A DNA stretch of 34,778 nucleotides from Collinsella sp. (GTDB taxonomy: Bacteria; Actinomycetota; Coriobacteriia; Coriobacteriales; Coriobacteriaceae): assembly GCA_019413955.1 (NCBI GenBank), contig DXMX01000015.1:1-34778 (forward strand), in the 5' to 3' direction. Below the pieces are notes generated by a model, which saw only the letters and a list, made by a program, of their open reading frames with translations, did not search any database and was not told the origin of the DNA. This document shows positions 21,834-33,386 of this stretch, piece by piece; positions within the stretch are counted from its first letter, which is position 1; each line of letters opens with the position of its first letter. The position numbers and the translations under genes are program-made.

Positions 21834-24713
21834 TTATTGAGCATCAAGTTGAGCCTGACGCTCCCGGTCACGCCTGAGCAACGGCGCCAAAAACTTGCCC
21901 GTATAACTTTGCGGACAGTCCGCAACCTGCTCCGGTGTGCCCGAAACCACGACGGTTCCGCCGCCGTTACCGCCCTCGGGGCCCATATCGATCAGGCGGT
22001 CGGCAACCTTGATGACATCAAGGTTGTGTTCAATCACCAGCACCGTGTTGCCCGCATCGACCAAGCGCTGCAGCACATCGAGCAGCTGGCGGACGTCCTC
22101 AAAATGAAGGCCGGTCGTCGGCTCGTCCAAAATATAGAACGTCTTGCCCGTCTGGCGTCGATGAAGCTCCTTGGCGAGCTTCACACGCTGCGCCTCGCCG
22201 CCCGAGAGCGTCGTGGCGGGCTGGCCCAGGCTCACGTAGCCCAAGCCTACATCGTACAGCGTCTGGAGCTTGCGCTTAATCTGCGGGATATTCCCAAAGA
22301 AGGCCAGCGCCTCGGTGACGCTCATGTCGAGCACGTCCGAGATGGTCTTGCCACGGTAGGTGACCTCGAGTGTCTCGCGGTTGTAGCGTTTACCGCCGCA
22401 GACCTCACAGGGGACATAGATATCGGGGAGAAAGTGCATCTCGATCTTAATTTGTCCGTCGCCCTTGCATGCTTCGCAGCGACCGCCGCTCACGTTAAAG
22501 GAGAAACGTCCCGGCGAGTAGCCGCGCGCCTTCGACTCCGGCGTACTCGCAAACAGCGCGCGAAGATCATCCCACAGGCCAATGTACGTAGCAGGGTTGG
22601 AACGCGGCGTGCGGCCAATCGGCGACTGGTCGATATCGATAACCTTATCGATACACTCGATGCCCTCGATTTTCTTATACGGACCCACAGGGCGCGTCGA
22701 ACGGTGAATGGCATTCGTAAGGGCAGGTGAGATGGTGTCGGTAACCAGGGAGCTCTTACCCGATCCCGACACGCCGGTAACGACCGTAAGCGTACCAAAC
22801 TCGATCTTGGCGGTAACGTTTTTGAGGTTGTTGGCGCGGGCGCCCGTGATCTTAAGGCAGCCGCGACCGGGCTTGCGGCGTTCATCGGGAACCCGAATCA
22901 TTCGCTTGCCGGTCAGGTAGGCACCCGTCATCGAATCGGGGCACGCCATGATATCGGCAGGCGTTCCCGCGGCGACCACGTGTCCGCCGTTCACGCCCGC
23001 ACCGGGGCCCATGTCGATCACATAGTCGGCAGCACGAATCGTATCCTCATCATGCTCGACGACGATGACGGTATTGCCGATATCGCGTAGGCGCTCAAGC
23101 GTCTTGATCAGGCGCTCGTTATCGCGCTGATGGAGGCCGATCGACGGCTCGTCCAAAATGTACAGCACACCCATGAGGCCGGCGCCGATCTGCGTTGCCA
23201 GGCGAATGCGCTGGGCCTCGCCTCCGGAAAGCGTCGCCGAGGCACGGTCGAGGGTCAGATAGTCGAGTCCGACATCGACCAGAAAGCGCAGGCGCTCCAG
23301 GATTTCCTTAACGATGCGCCCGCCGATAAATTGTTGGCGCTCGGTAAGCTCCAAGCCCTCAAAAAACTCGAGCGACTCGCGGCACGATAGGCAACAGACC
23401 TCGTAAATGGACTTACCGCCTACGGTAACAGCGAGCATCTCGGGGCGCAAACGAGCGCCGTGGCAGCTCGAGCACGGCTCCTCGCGGATGTACTTCTCCA
23501 AGCGCGCCTTGGTGTTCTCATTCGTCGTCTCGGTATAGCGCTCGTACAGGATATTGCGCACGCCCGAGAACTTGGTGTCCCACTGGCTGCGGCGCCCATC
23601 GAGCTTTTGATAGTCGACCGAAATCTTCTGGTCGCCCATGCCGTCTAAAAACGCGCGACGCACCCGCGGAGGCAGATCCTCCCACGGCGTATCGACGCTC
23701 ACCTTAAAGTGTTTGCAGACCGCAGCGAAAATCTGCGGATAGTAGTTAGAGTTGCCAAACAGGCTGCCAAAGACCCCGTCGGCGATCGACTTCGAGGGGT
23801 CTTCGATTAGGGCCTCGGCATCGACCGTCTTCTTAAAGCCCAGGCCATCGCACTCTGGGCACGCGCCATAGGGCGCGTTGAACGAGAAATCACGCGGCTG
23901 CAGGTCATCGATGGAGTGCCCATGCTCCGGGCACGCTAACGCCAGCGAATACTCCAGCAACTCGCCTTCGGTCCCCTCGGGAGCGTCGCGGTCGGGCAGC
24001 AAGTATACGTTCACATTGCCGTGCGCCAGCGCGGTCGCCTGCTCAACAGACTCGGCGATACGGCCCAGAGAGTTCTCACGGATCACGATGCGGTCGACCA
24101 CGACCTCGATATCGTGCTTGAACTTCTTGTCCAGATCGATCTGATCGTCGAGCGAGCGCACTTCACCGTCGACACGCACGCGGCTAAAGCCCTCGGCGCG
24201 AAGATCCTCAAACAGTTTGGTGTACTCGCCTTTTCGCCCGCGCACCACCGGTGCCAGCACAAACGCGCGGCGGCCCTCCCCCGCCGTCAAGACCTTGTCG
24301 GCAACCTGGTCGGTCGTCTGGCGCTCAATGACACGGCCGCATTCGGGACAGTGCGGGGTGCCCACACGGGCGAACAGCAGGCGCAGATAGTCATAAATCT
24401 CGGTTACGGTGCCAACCGTCGAGCGAGGGTTTTTAGACGTCGTCTTTTGGTCGATCGACACCGCCGGCGAAAGGCCGTCGATTGAATCCAAGTCGGGTTT
24501 GTCCATCTGTCCCAAGAACTGGCGCGCATAGCTCGAAAGACTCTCGACGTATCGACGCTGGCCCTCGGCATAGATAGTGTCAAATGCCAGCGAACTCTTG
24601 CCCGAGCCAGAAAGACCGGTAATGACCACGAGTTGGTCACGCGGAATGGAAACATCGATATCACGGAGGTTGTGCTCACGGGCGCCGCGAATAACGATAG
24701 AAGAATCAGACAT
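21834..24713 (-). CDS. uvrA: Excinuclease ABC subunit A
   Basis: Damage-recognition ATPase that loads UvrB. The 959-aa length is normal. It has two ABC modules: Walker A TGLSGSGKSS at 32-41 with the YAEGQRRYVESLSSYARQFLGQ block, and a second Walker A VVTGVSGSGKSS about two-thirds along. Each module has an LSGGEAQR signature followed by a LDEP Walker B. Zinc motifs are CPEC in the first insert and CEAC with CEVC around KGDGQIKIEMHFLPDIYVPC in the second. The ATG at 24713 has AAGGAG six bases upstream and gives the usual MSDSSIVIRGAREHNL opening. It is divergent from the LTA-synthase-like gene and may be SOS-controlled. Confidence 0.97.
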   Translation of the reverse strand: MSDSSIVIRGAREHNLRDIDVSIPRDQLVVITGLSGSGKSSLAFDTIYAEGQRRYVESLSSYARQFLGQMDKPDLDSIDGLSPAVSIDQKTTSKNPRSTVGTVTEIYDYLRLLFARVGTPHCPECGRVIERQTTDQVADKVLTAGEGRRAFVLAPVVRGRKGEYTKLFEDLRAEGFSRVRVDGEVRSLDDQIDLDKKFKHDIEVVVDRIVIRENSLGRIAESVEQATALAHGNVNVYLLPDRDAPEGTEGELLEYSLALACPEHGHSIDDLQPRDFSFNAPYGACPECDGLGFKKTVDAEALIEDPSKSIADGVFGSLFGNSNYYPQIFAAVCKHFKVSVDTPWEDLPPRVRRAFLDGMGDQKISVDYQKLDGRRSQWDTKFSGVRNILYERYTETTNENTKARLEKYIREEPCSSCHGARLRPEMLAVTVGGKSIYEVCCLSCRESLEFFEGLELTERQQFIGGRIVKEILERLRFLVDVGLDYLTLDRASATLSGGEAQRIRLATQIGAGLMGVLYILDEPSIGLHQRDNERLIKTLERLRDIGNTVIVVEHDEDTIRAADYVIDMGPGAGVNGGHVVAAGTPADIMACPDSMTGAYLTGKRMIRVPDERRKPGRGCLKITGARANNLKNVTAKIEFGTLTVVTGVSGSGKSSLVTDTISPALTNAIHRSTRPVGPYKKIEGIECIDKVIDIDQSPIGRTPRSNPATYIGLWDDLRALFASTPESKARGYSPGRFSFNVSGGRCEACKGDGQIKIEMHFLPDIYVPCEVCGGKRYNRETLEVTYRGKTISDVLDMSVTEALAFFGNIPQIKRKLQTLYDVGLGYVSLGQPATTLSGGEAQRVKLAKELHRRQTGKTFYILDEPTTGLHFEDVRQLLDVLQRLVDAGNTVLVIEHNLDVIKVADRLIDMGPEGGNGGGTVVVSGTPEQVADCPQSYTGKFLAPLLRRDRERQAQLDAQ

Positions 24714-24741
24714 GGAAGCTCCTTGCCTCCTATTGCATCGA

Positions 24742-24788
24742 ATCATACTGCCGATGAGTTTAGCGCACTCGACGCGCACAGATGTTCG
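24742..24788 (-). promoter_or_regulatory. Candidate uvrA promoter with LexA-type box
   Basis: A -10-like TATGAT (24747-24742, minus strand) lies about 29 bp before uvrA. Just upstream of the expected -35 is CGAAC-ATCT-GTGCG (24788-24775 on the minus strand), which differs from the actinobacterial/Bacillus SOS pattern CGAAC-N4-GTTCG by one base. uvrA is a known SOS gene in many bacteria. No strong -35 is visible. Confidence 0.4.
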
Positions 24789-24906
24789 TAATACAAGATT
24801 CGCAGACCTTTAGCTTTGCGTATCGGGCGCTTTGTTTCTCGAAATGCCATGGAAAGGTTACAGTAATCTAATACTGAACTTAATTTGTTGTACCAGAGGA
24901 ACGTCC

Positions 24907-27060
24907 ATGACCGAAGATATCCCCCTTGAAATCACTTCGAGCGACATGGCCAATCTGCCCATATTCATCGCCGTCCTTATCGTGGCCGCCGTCGTCGTGC
25001 GCGTGTATTTTTCAATCAAACGCAACGAAAAGCCACCCATTGCCCGCGTCTTTTGGTGCGCGACGCTCCTCGTCCCGCTCGGCGTGGTAGCTGCATGGAT
25101 TACGAATCAATTGCTCGTAAATGAGGACAGCTCCCTATGGATCCTTTCTTATTCGGCGCTCGGTGCTGTCGCCGTCATGCTTCTTGTCGAGCCCTTGGTT
25201 TCGGGACTTATCGACCAAACCGACCTTGCGACGGGAACGGTTGCCTGTATTTGCCGTGACATCCTTGTCATCGCCGCTGTTTCAGCGCTCTCGTTCGTTT
25301 CACTCGAAATTGCCTGCAACGAAACGTTCTATCGCATTCCCGCCAACTCATTCGGGTTTTCCGTCGGGCTGCTCGCGACGGTTCTGCTCTCCCTTTATTT
25401 GCTGGGACAGCGTCATGGAGGCGTCATGGCTCTCGTGCCCGTCGTCTGCTGCATCCTTGGCATTGCCGAGCACTTCGTCATAACGTTTAAAGGCGAAGCC
25501 ATCCTGCCAAGCGATATCTTGGCCCTTGGCACCGCAATGGAAGTGAGCGAGGGATACGAGTTTACCTTTACCGCCGGAATCGTAACCTCTCTCGCCCTGC
25601 TGGAGATTTCCCTGGGGCTTCTTTCGCTCATCCGACCGCGAAAGCTCCGTACGCCCACCCATGTCTTCCCCGCTATCGCCGCTAACCTCTGTGCTTTTCT
25701 GCTAGTGACCGTTGTGGGGCTCTCAGGCTTTTCCAACATCGACTTGGAGCAGGCGCTGGATTTTGGATTTGACCGTTGGCAGCCCATCACCACGTATGCG
25801 TCTCAGGGTTTTATCACTTCGTTCACCGAAATGGTCAACGAGTTGCCCATTGAGAAGCCCGAAGACTATACGCCCGATGAGGCGCAGAGCATCGAGCAGG
25901 AGCTCGCCGCCGCCTACGACAGCACATATGGCTCGAGCGAACAGCGCGCGGCGGCCGTTGCCCAGTTCAATGAAATCAAGCCGACGATTGTTGCCGTCAT
26001 GAATGAGAGTTTTAGCGACCTTTCGTGCTTTGAGCAGCTCCAGGCGGCCGGGTACACCGGCCCCGCATTCTACAACTCGCTTCCCGACACACTTGTTCGC
26101 GGCACCATGCTCGCTTCGGTCGCCGGTGGCGGAACGGCGAACTCCGAATTCGAATTTTTGACCGGAGCGACAACGGCCTTTGTCGGATTAGGCAAGATCC
26201 CCTATCAGCTGTATCAGATGAATGGCGTAAACAGCCTGGCAAAGGACCTTAAAGAGCTTGGGTATACCACTACCGCTATGCACCCGCAAAACCCCGTCAA
26301 CTACCATCGAGATAAAATCTATCAGCAGCTGGGCTTTGGAGACTTTCTTTCAATCGGCGATTTCGAAGGTGCGCCCTATTACCATGCCGGCGTATGCGAC
26401 TACGCCACCTACGACAAGATACTCGACCTGCTTAGAACCGACGAAGCGCCGCAGTTCATCTTTGACGTCACGATGCAAAATCACGGCGGCTACGACCATG
26501 GCACCGTTCCCGCCGAAGAGCTGACAAACTATTGGGTCGAGGGAGCCAGCGAAGGCGCCAACAGCGCGCTCAACACCTATCTCACCTGCATCAACGCATC
26601 CGACCGGGACCTCGAGTACTTTATCAACGAGCTCCGCAACATCGGCAGACCGGTTGTTCTTGTCTTTTTTGGCGACCATCAGCCGAGCGCCGCAACGACT
26701 CTCAACGACGAGCTGTACCCTCAGGAAGATACGGCAAGCCACGCTTTCCGTATCTATCAGTCGACATATCTCGTCTGGGCTAACTATGAGATCGCCGGCA
26801 ATACCGAGCTCAACGTCTACGACACCGTCGGGGCAAACGAGATTGCAGCCATTACCCTTAATAAGATCGGCGCCCCGCTCACCAATTACCAAAAGGCCCT
26901 GCTTGCGACAAGGTCAGATGTGCCCACCATCAATGTCGCCGGCTATCTCGGTGCCGACGGGCTGCGCTACGACTTGGAATCGGAAGACAGCCCCTACGCC
27001 TCGACGATCGACAAGCTGCAGCGCATGCAATACCTCGAGTTCGCCAGCAAAGTTCAGTAA
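24907..27060 (+). CDS. LTA-synthase-like membrane phosphoglycerol transferase (sulfatase-fold)
   Basis: Alkaline-phosphatase-fold enzyme that would transfer phosphoglycerol or a similar group to a glycolipid or wall polymer outside the membrane. The 717-aa protein has about eight hydrophobic segments (roughly 16-37, 46-70, 77-102, 114-135, 150-168, 171-193, 218-241, 252-275) and then the extracellular domain. Metal and catalytic motifs are NESFSD with E367, GGGTANSEFEFLTG with nucleophile T410, MQNHG (523-527), and FFGDHQP with D590 and H591. Classical LtaS has about five membrane spans, so this is a longer relative. The ATG at 24907 has AGAGGA before it. Its transcription diverges from uvrA; the true polymer is unknown. 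Confidence 0.88.
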   Translation: MTEDIPLEITSSDMANLPIFIAVLIVAAVVVRVYFSIKRNEKPPIARVFWCATLLVPLGVVAAWITNQLLVNEDSSLWILSYSALGAVAVMLLVEPLVSGLIDQTDLATGTVACICRDILVIAAVSALSFVSLEIACNETFYRIPANSFGFSVGLLATVLLSLYLLGQRHGGVMALVPVVCCILGIAEHFVITFKGEAILPSDILALGTAMEVSEGYEFTFTAGIVTSLALLEISLGLLSLIRPRKLRTPTHVFPAIAANLCAFLLVTVVGLSGFSNIDLEQALDFGFDRWQPITTYASQGFITSFTEMVNELPIEKPEDYTPDEAQSIEQELAAAYDSTYGSSEQRAAAVAQFNEIKPTIVAVMNESFSDLSCFEQLQAAGYTGPAFYNSLPDTLVRGTMLASVAGGGTANSEFEFLTGATTAFVGLGKIPYQLYQMNGVNSLAKDLKELGYTTTAMHPQNPVNYHRDKIYQQLGFGDFLSIGDFEGAPYYHAGVCDYATYDKILDLLRTDEAPQFIFDVTMQNHGGYDHGTVPAEELTNYWVEGASEGANSALNTYLTCINASDRDLEYFINELRNIGRPVVLVFFGDHQPSAATTLNDELYPQEDTASHAFRIYQSTYLVWANYEIAGNTELNVYDTVGANEIAAITLNKIGAPLTNYQKALLATRSDVPTINVAGYLGADGLRYDLESEDSPYASTIDKLQRMQYLEFASKVQ

Positions 27061-27120
27061 GCCCGCCCATTCGCTTGGGCCCATCGTATTGCAAGCACGC
27101 TCGGCCCAAACGCATCGCAA

Positions 27121-27150
27121 ATGACTCCCGCTCGCAAACGAGGGTACAAT
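27121..27150 (+). promoter_or_regulatory. Promoter for the mrp gene
   Basis: ATGACT (27121-27126) and TACAAT (27145-27150) are separated by 18 bp, and the -10 lies 55 bp before the mrp start. The 145-bp gap between the two genes shows only short GC inverted repeats and no strong terminator. Confidence 0.5.
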
Positions 27151-27205
27151 GACGCTCGTGCCACATCGCGGGGCCCCGGCCCCAGCATATACAAAGGAGT
27201 CATAC

Positions 27206-28036
27206 ATGGGTTGCGAACACGCACAGGCCGCCGGCGGACAAACGTCGCCGTCGCAATTTGAGGAGAACACGCTGTCCGAGGTCAAGCGCGTCATCGCCGT
27301 GCTTTCCGGCAAGGGCGGTGTCGGCAAGTCATTTGTCACCGGTGCCATCGCCACCGAGCTTGCCCGTCACGGCCACAAGGTCGGCGTCCTCGATGCCGAC
27401 ATCACCGGTCCCTCTATCCCCAAGATGTTCGGTATGAGTGGACGCCACGTCCATGCCCTTGGCAACCTTATGCTGCCCGAAATCTCCGAGCACGGCGTCA
27501 AGGTCATGAGCTCCAACCTGCTGCTCCAAAACGAGACCGACCCCGTCCTTTGGCGCGGTCCGGTCATCGCAGGCGCCATTAGGCAGTTCTGGAGCGAGAC
27601 CTCGTGGGGCCCCATCGACTACCTACTGGTCGACATGCCTCCGGGAACAGGCGACGTCGCGCTCACCGTCTTCCAGTCGCTGCCGGTCGACGGCATCGTC
27701 ATCGTCACGAGCCCGCAGGATCTGGTCTCGATGATCGTCGCCAAGGCGGTCAACATGGCCGAGAAGATGAACGTCCCCATTCTGGGCATTGTCGAGAACA
27801 TGAGCTATATTGAGTGCCCTGACTGCGGCAAGAAGATCGAGGTCTTTGGCAAGAGCAAGCTCCCCGAGGTCGCAGAGCGCTATAACCTCGACATCTTGGG
27901 CCAGCTTCCCATTAATCCGGCACTCGCCGAGGCCTGCGATAAGGGCGAGGTCGAGACCGCGCTGCCCGATGGCATGTTGCCCAAGGCAGTCTCTGCCGTC
28001 GAGGCTATTACCCCGCACGAGACCGACGAGGCCTAA
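27206..28036 (+). CDS. mrp: Mrp/NBP35-family iron-sulfur carrier ATPase
   Basis: P-loop ATPase that carries Fe-S clusters to apoproteins in the cytosol. The 276-aa protein has the deviant Walker A GKGGVGKS (35-42), the DADITGPSIPKMFG switch, VDMPPGTGD (142-150) and the cluster-binding CPDC (C204, C207) in NMSYIECPDCGKK. The N-terminus contains a single cysteine (C3) but no DUF59 domain. The ATG at 27206 has AAAGGAG six bases upstream; a longer frame would start inside the promoter. It is followed without a gap by a flavoprotein gene, which suggests that it may serve a redox partner. Confidence 0.93.
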   Translation: MGCEHAQAAGGQTSPSQFEENTLSEVKRVIAVLSGKGGVGKSFVTGAIATELARHGHKVGVLDADITGPSIPKMFGMSGRHVHALGNLMLPEISEHGVKVMSSNLLLQNETDPVLWRGPVIAGAIRQFWSETSWGPIDYLLVDMPPGTGDVALTVFQSLPVDGIVIVTSPQDLVSMIVAKAVNMAEKMNVPILGIVENMSYIECPDCGKKIEVFGKSKLPEVAERYNLDILGQLPINPALAEACDKGEVETALPDGMLPKAVSAVEAITPHETDEA

Positions 28037-29308
28037 GTGAACACGAGCGCCCTCTATGACGTCTTGGTAATCGGCGGCGGGGCTTCAGGCCTCGCCGCCG
28101 CCATTACGGCCGCACGCGCTGGCAAAAGCGTCTGCATCGTTGAGCGCGATGTCGCCTGCGGCCTCAAGCTCCTTGCGACCGGTAACGGCCGCTGCAACCT
28201 CTCCAACGAATCAATTGATCCTCAGCGGTATAACCACCCCGCATTCGTCGAATCCGTCATGGGCCTCCAGCCCGAACAAGAGCTTATGGGTTTCTTCTCC
28301 TCGCTGGGTATCATGACAACCTCCGAGGAAGGCCGGCTGTACCCGCGCTCCCTTCGCGCCGAATCGGTGCGCGACGCGCTTCTCAACGTTTGCGACCGCC
28401 TAGGTATCACCTTAATCTGCGGAGCCAACGTTGCCTCGGCGCACAAAGCTTCCGAAGGCTGGGCACTCCAAATAGACCGTCCAGCGCGAGCGCTCAAGGC
28501 AAAAAAGCACGATGACCGAAAATCGGAGCTCCGCTCGCTTCGGAAAGCGCTCGCCGATGCCCCTCGCAAGAACGAGACCCTGCAGGCACATGCCGTAATT
28601 ATCGCTACGGGCGGCAACCCCACCGGTATCGCCGATACGTTTAGCCTCCCCCTCACTTCGCTGCGCCCCATCCTCTGCCCCGTATCGGCAACGGTCGTTG
28701 GCGATCGGGCGGCACTCAAGACGTTGGATGGTCTGCGCGTCCATGCCCGCTTGACGCTCGCCCACAATCATAATGAGCTCTGGCACGAAGACGGTGAAGT
28801 GCTGTTTCGAACCTTCGGTATCTCGGGCGTCGCTGTCTTCAACCTCTCTCGTCGTATCCAGCACGGCGATACGATCCTGCTCGACGTTTTCCCCGACCTC
28901 TCCAAAGACGAGTTGCTCGATATGCTCAACCGGCGCGTTGAGCTGCTCGGCGGCTTTTCGCCCCGCGATCCCCGTTGGCTCGACGGCATGCTCGCCCCGC
29001 AACTCTCCCGCGTCGTCTGCACAGCGTTCGAGCAGTGCCATCCAGGCTCCAACGATGTCATCCACCTGGTCTCGATCCTCAAACACTTTAAGTTGCTCGT
29101 CGAGGGAACAGCCGAGGAGCGCTCAGCGCAGGTCACGCGTGGTGGCATATCTGTCGAGAGCATCTCAACACCCAGCCTACGCGCGCGCAGCGTTGTCGAC
29201 GCCCCGCTTTACGTCTGCGGTGAAGCGCTCGACATCGACGCCGATTGCGGAGGCTTTAACCTTGCGTGGGCCTGGATCTCGGGCATTCGCGCTGCAAGCA
29301 GCCTGTAG
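28037..29308 (+). CDS. BaiN/HI0933-family flavoprotein (NAD(P)/FAD-dependent oxidoreductase)
   Basis: Flavoprotein of the HI0933/YhiN family, to which the bile-acid 7-dehydroxylation reductase BaiN belongs; the substrate of most members is unknown. The 423-aa protein has the FAD dinucleotide motif GGGASGLAAAITAARAG (13-29), the family block LKLLATGNGRCNLSNE, a central beta-rich region and the C-terminal FAD motif VCGEALDIDADCGGFNLAWAWISG. The GTG start at 28037 follows directly after the mrp TAA; GACGAGG inside mrp can serve as ribosome site. There is no evidence here for a bile-acid role. The two are probably co-transcribed. Confidence 0.9.
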   Translation: MNTSALYDVLVIGGGASGLAAAITAARAGKSVCIVERDVACGLKLLATGNGRCNLSNESIDPQRYNHPAFVESVMGLQPEQELMGFFSSLGIMTTSEEGRLYPRSLRAESVRDALLNVCDRLGITLICGANVASAHKASEGWALQIDRPARALKAKKHDDRKSELRSLRKALADAPRKNETLQAHAVIIATGGNPTGIADTFSLPLTSLRPILCPVSATVVGDRAALKTLDGLRVHARLTLAHNHNELWHEDGEVLFRTFGISGVAVFNLSRRIQHGDTILLDVFPDLSKDELLDMLNRRVELLGGFSPRDPRWLDGMLAPQLSRVVCTAFEQCHPGSNDVIHLVSILKHFKLLVEGTAEERSAQVTRGGISVESISTPSLRARSVVDAPLYVCGEALDIDADCGGFNLAWAWISGIRAASSL

Positions 29309-29318
29309 CCGCGCAGTC

Positions 29319-29324
29319 TATAAT
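29319..29324 (+). promoter_or_regulatory. Perfect -10 (TATAAT) before the COG2509 gene
   Basis: TATAAT occurs 11 bp after the preceding stop codon and 64 bp before the next gene, but no good -35 is seen 16-19 bp upstream. A promoter here would place the following hairpin in the mRNA leader. Confidence 0.4.
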
Positions 29325-29338
29325 CAAAAACGCATTCG

Positions 29339-29370
29339 GGCCGTCTGGGATACCGGACGGCCTCTTTCTT
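29339..29370 (+). terminator. Rho-independent terminator or leader attenuator
   Basis: GGCCGTC (29339-29345) pairs with GACGGCC (29356-29362) around a 10-base loop, with TCTTTCTT directly after. It ends the mrp-flavoprotein unit, or attenuates transcription into the next gene if the TATAAT box upstream is used. Confidence 0.75.
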
Positions 29371-29388
29371 GCCTCTAAGGAGACCTCG

Positions 29389-31029
29389 ATGATCGAAATC
29401 ACCCAAGTCAACGCGTCGCTCGATGAAGCCGACGATGAAAATGCCTGTCTCATTGTTGGCAAGCGAGTCGCCAAGCGCGTCCTACGTTGCAAGGACTCCG
29501 AGATCAAGTCCATCGAGCTCCACCGCAAGTCAATCGACGCTCGCAAAAAACGAGACGTCCATTTTATCCTGAGCTTTCGTGTTGAGCTGACTAGTCCCCA
29601 CCTCGAGCGAGAAGCGGTCGACAGCGTTGCCGAGCGTGACCGCTCGCGCGTACGCGCGATAGAAGACGATGAGCCTTCATTCCCCTCCCCCGCCTCCGAC
29701 GCACCTCAAGAACGCCCTGTCGTTGTCGGCGCCGGATGCGCCGGCCTTTTCGCTGCGCTTACGCTCGCCGAAGCAGGTCTTAAGCCCTTGCTCATCGAGC
29801 GCGGCGACCCGGCATTTCGCCGCTCGCGGGCGATCGACCTCTTTCTAAAGGAGCGCATCCTCGACCCCGAGAGCAATATCCAGTTTGGTCTGGGCGGCGC
29901 GGGGACCTTCTCGGACGGCAAGCTCAATACGGGAACAAAAAATCCCGCCCATCGTCTTATCCTCGAAACCTTCGTCGAGGCGGGTGCGCCCCGCGATATT
30001 CTGTGGGATGCCAAGCCGCACATTGGCTCCGACATCCTTCCCAAGGTTGTCACCGCTATATCCCAGCGCATCGAGCAGCTCGGAGGTGTCGTCCGTTATC
30101 GAACGAAGCTCGTCGACATTCGCATCGACGCGTCTGGCGCCATCACCGGCATTGATGTCCAATCGTCCCAAGACGCCGCTTACGAGTCAATCGAGACAAA
30201 GCACCTCATCCTCGCCTGCGGGCATTCTGCTCGCGATATTTTTGAGCTCCTTAAGGACCACAACGTGGCCCTCGCACAAAAGACCTTTGCCATGGGCGTT
30301 CGCATCGAGCATCCGCAACGCGACATCGACCGAGCCCAATATGGAGCCTCGGCGGGACATCCAGCGCTCGGGGCGGCCCCCTACAAACTTGTTGCCCATC
30401 TTCCCAACGGCCGCAGCGTGTTCTCGTTTTGCATGTGCCCCGGCGGGCAGGTTGTCGCCGCCTCTTCCGAGCAGGGCCATCTGTGCGTCAACGGGGCCAG
30501 TCTCAATGCCCGCGACGGACGCAACGCAAATGCCGCCCTGCTCGTTAACGTCACGCCTGAGGATCTTCCCAACAATGACCCGCTCGCCGGCATCGAGCTC
30601 CAGCGTGCCTGCGAGGCGGCCGCCTATCGCCTGGGCGGTTCCAACTGGAACGCACCAGCACAGCTCGTCGGAGATTTCCTCGCAGGACGCGCCAGTAAGG
30701 CGCCCGGAAAGGTAAAGCCCACCTATCCGCTCGGTGTGACCTGGACGGCAATTGACGAAGCCCTGCCGCAGCATATCATCGAGTCGCTCCGCCTGGGACT
30801 TCCCCTACTCGGAAAAAAGCTACGCGGCTACGACTGCCCCGATGCCGTTCTTACCGGCGTGGAGACTCGTTCGAGCTCACCGGTCACTGTCACCCGAGAC
30901 CGAACGTGCCATGCCGTGTCGACCCCGGGCCTCTACCCTTGTGGTGAGGGAGCTGGATATGCCGGCGGCATCATGAGCGCGGCCACCGACGGCATCCGTT
31001 GTGCCGAAGCCCTGATCGCAGACCTCTAA
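29389..31029 (+). CDS. COG2509-type FAD-dependent oxidoreductase of unknown substrate
   Basis: 546 aa. An N-terminal domain of about 100 residues, rich in basic residues (KRVAKRVLRCKDSEIKSIELHRKSIDARKK), is followed by an FAD-binding fold with GAGCAGLFAALTLAEAG (114-130), the family region IQFGLGGAGTFSDGKLNTGTK, and a C-terminal CGEGAGYAGGIMSAATDGIR motif. This arrangement is that of uncharacterised FAD dehydrogenases (COG2509). The start at 29389 has TAAGGAG seven bases upstream. It lies downstream of another flavoprotein, separated by a terminator. The substrate is not known for the family, so no function is given. Confidence 0.9.
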   Translation: MIEITQVNASLDEADDENACLIVGKRVAKRVLRCKDSEIKSIELHRKSIDARKKRDVHFILSFRVELTSPHLEREAVDSVAERDRSRVRAIEDDEPSFPSPASDAPQERPVVVGAGCAGLFAALTLAEAGLKPLLIERGDPAFRRSRAIDLFLKERILDPESNIQFGLGGAGTFSDGKLNTGTKNPAHRLILETFVEAGAPRDILWDAKPHIGSDILPKVVTAISQRIEQLGGVVRYRTKLVDIRIDASGAITGIDVQSSQDAAYESIETKHLILACGHSARDIFELLKDHNVALAQKTFAMGVRIEHPQRDIDRAQYGASAGHPALGAAPYKLVAHLPNGRSVFSFCMCPGGQVVAASSEQGHLCVNGASLNARDGRNANAALLVNVTPEDLPNNDPLAGIELQRACEAAAYRLGGSNWNAPAQLVGDFLAGRASKAPGKVKPTYPLGVTWTAIDEALPQHIIESLRLGLPLLGKKLRGYDCPDAVLTGVETRSSSPVTVTRDRTCHAVSTPGLYPCGEGAGYAGGIMSAATDGIRCAEALIADL

Positions 31030-31050
31030 CGCACGAATTCCAGCGCGCAA

Positions 31051-31094
31051 AAGACACAGGCCCCAAGCTCCACAGGGAACTCGGGGCCTGTTCA

Positions 31095-31095
<1 letters not shown>
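31051..31095. terminator. Bidirectional terminator between convergent genes
   Basis: A 9-bp stem (ACAGGCCCC at 31056-31064 with GGGGCCTGT at 31083-31091) has a further inner pairing. It is followed by TCACTATTTCTT on the plus strand and by GTCTTTTG on the minus strand. It serves the FAD gene on one side and uvrB on the other. Confidence 0.8.
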
Positions 31096-33335
<2,240 letters not shown>

Positions 33336-33360
33336 GGATACTCCTAACTCATATATCTGC

Positions 33361-33366
33361 AGTATA
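33361..33366 (-). promoter_or_regulatory. Candidate -10 (TATACT) for uvrB
   Basis: TATACT on the minus strand lies 26 bp upstream of the uvrB start. No clear -35 or SOS box was found in the short gap, which extends into the transglycosylase gene. Confidence 0.35.
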
Positions 33367-33386
33367 CGCAGGCGGCAGGCATAGTC

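Noticed and set aside
27061..27120. Terminator after the LTA-synthase-like gene
   Set aside because: Only five-pair GCCCA/TGGGC stems without a T-tract could be found.
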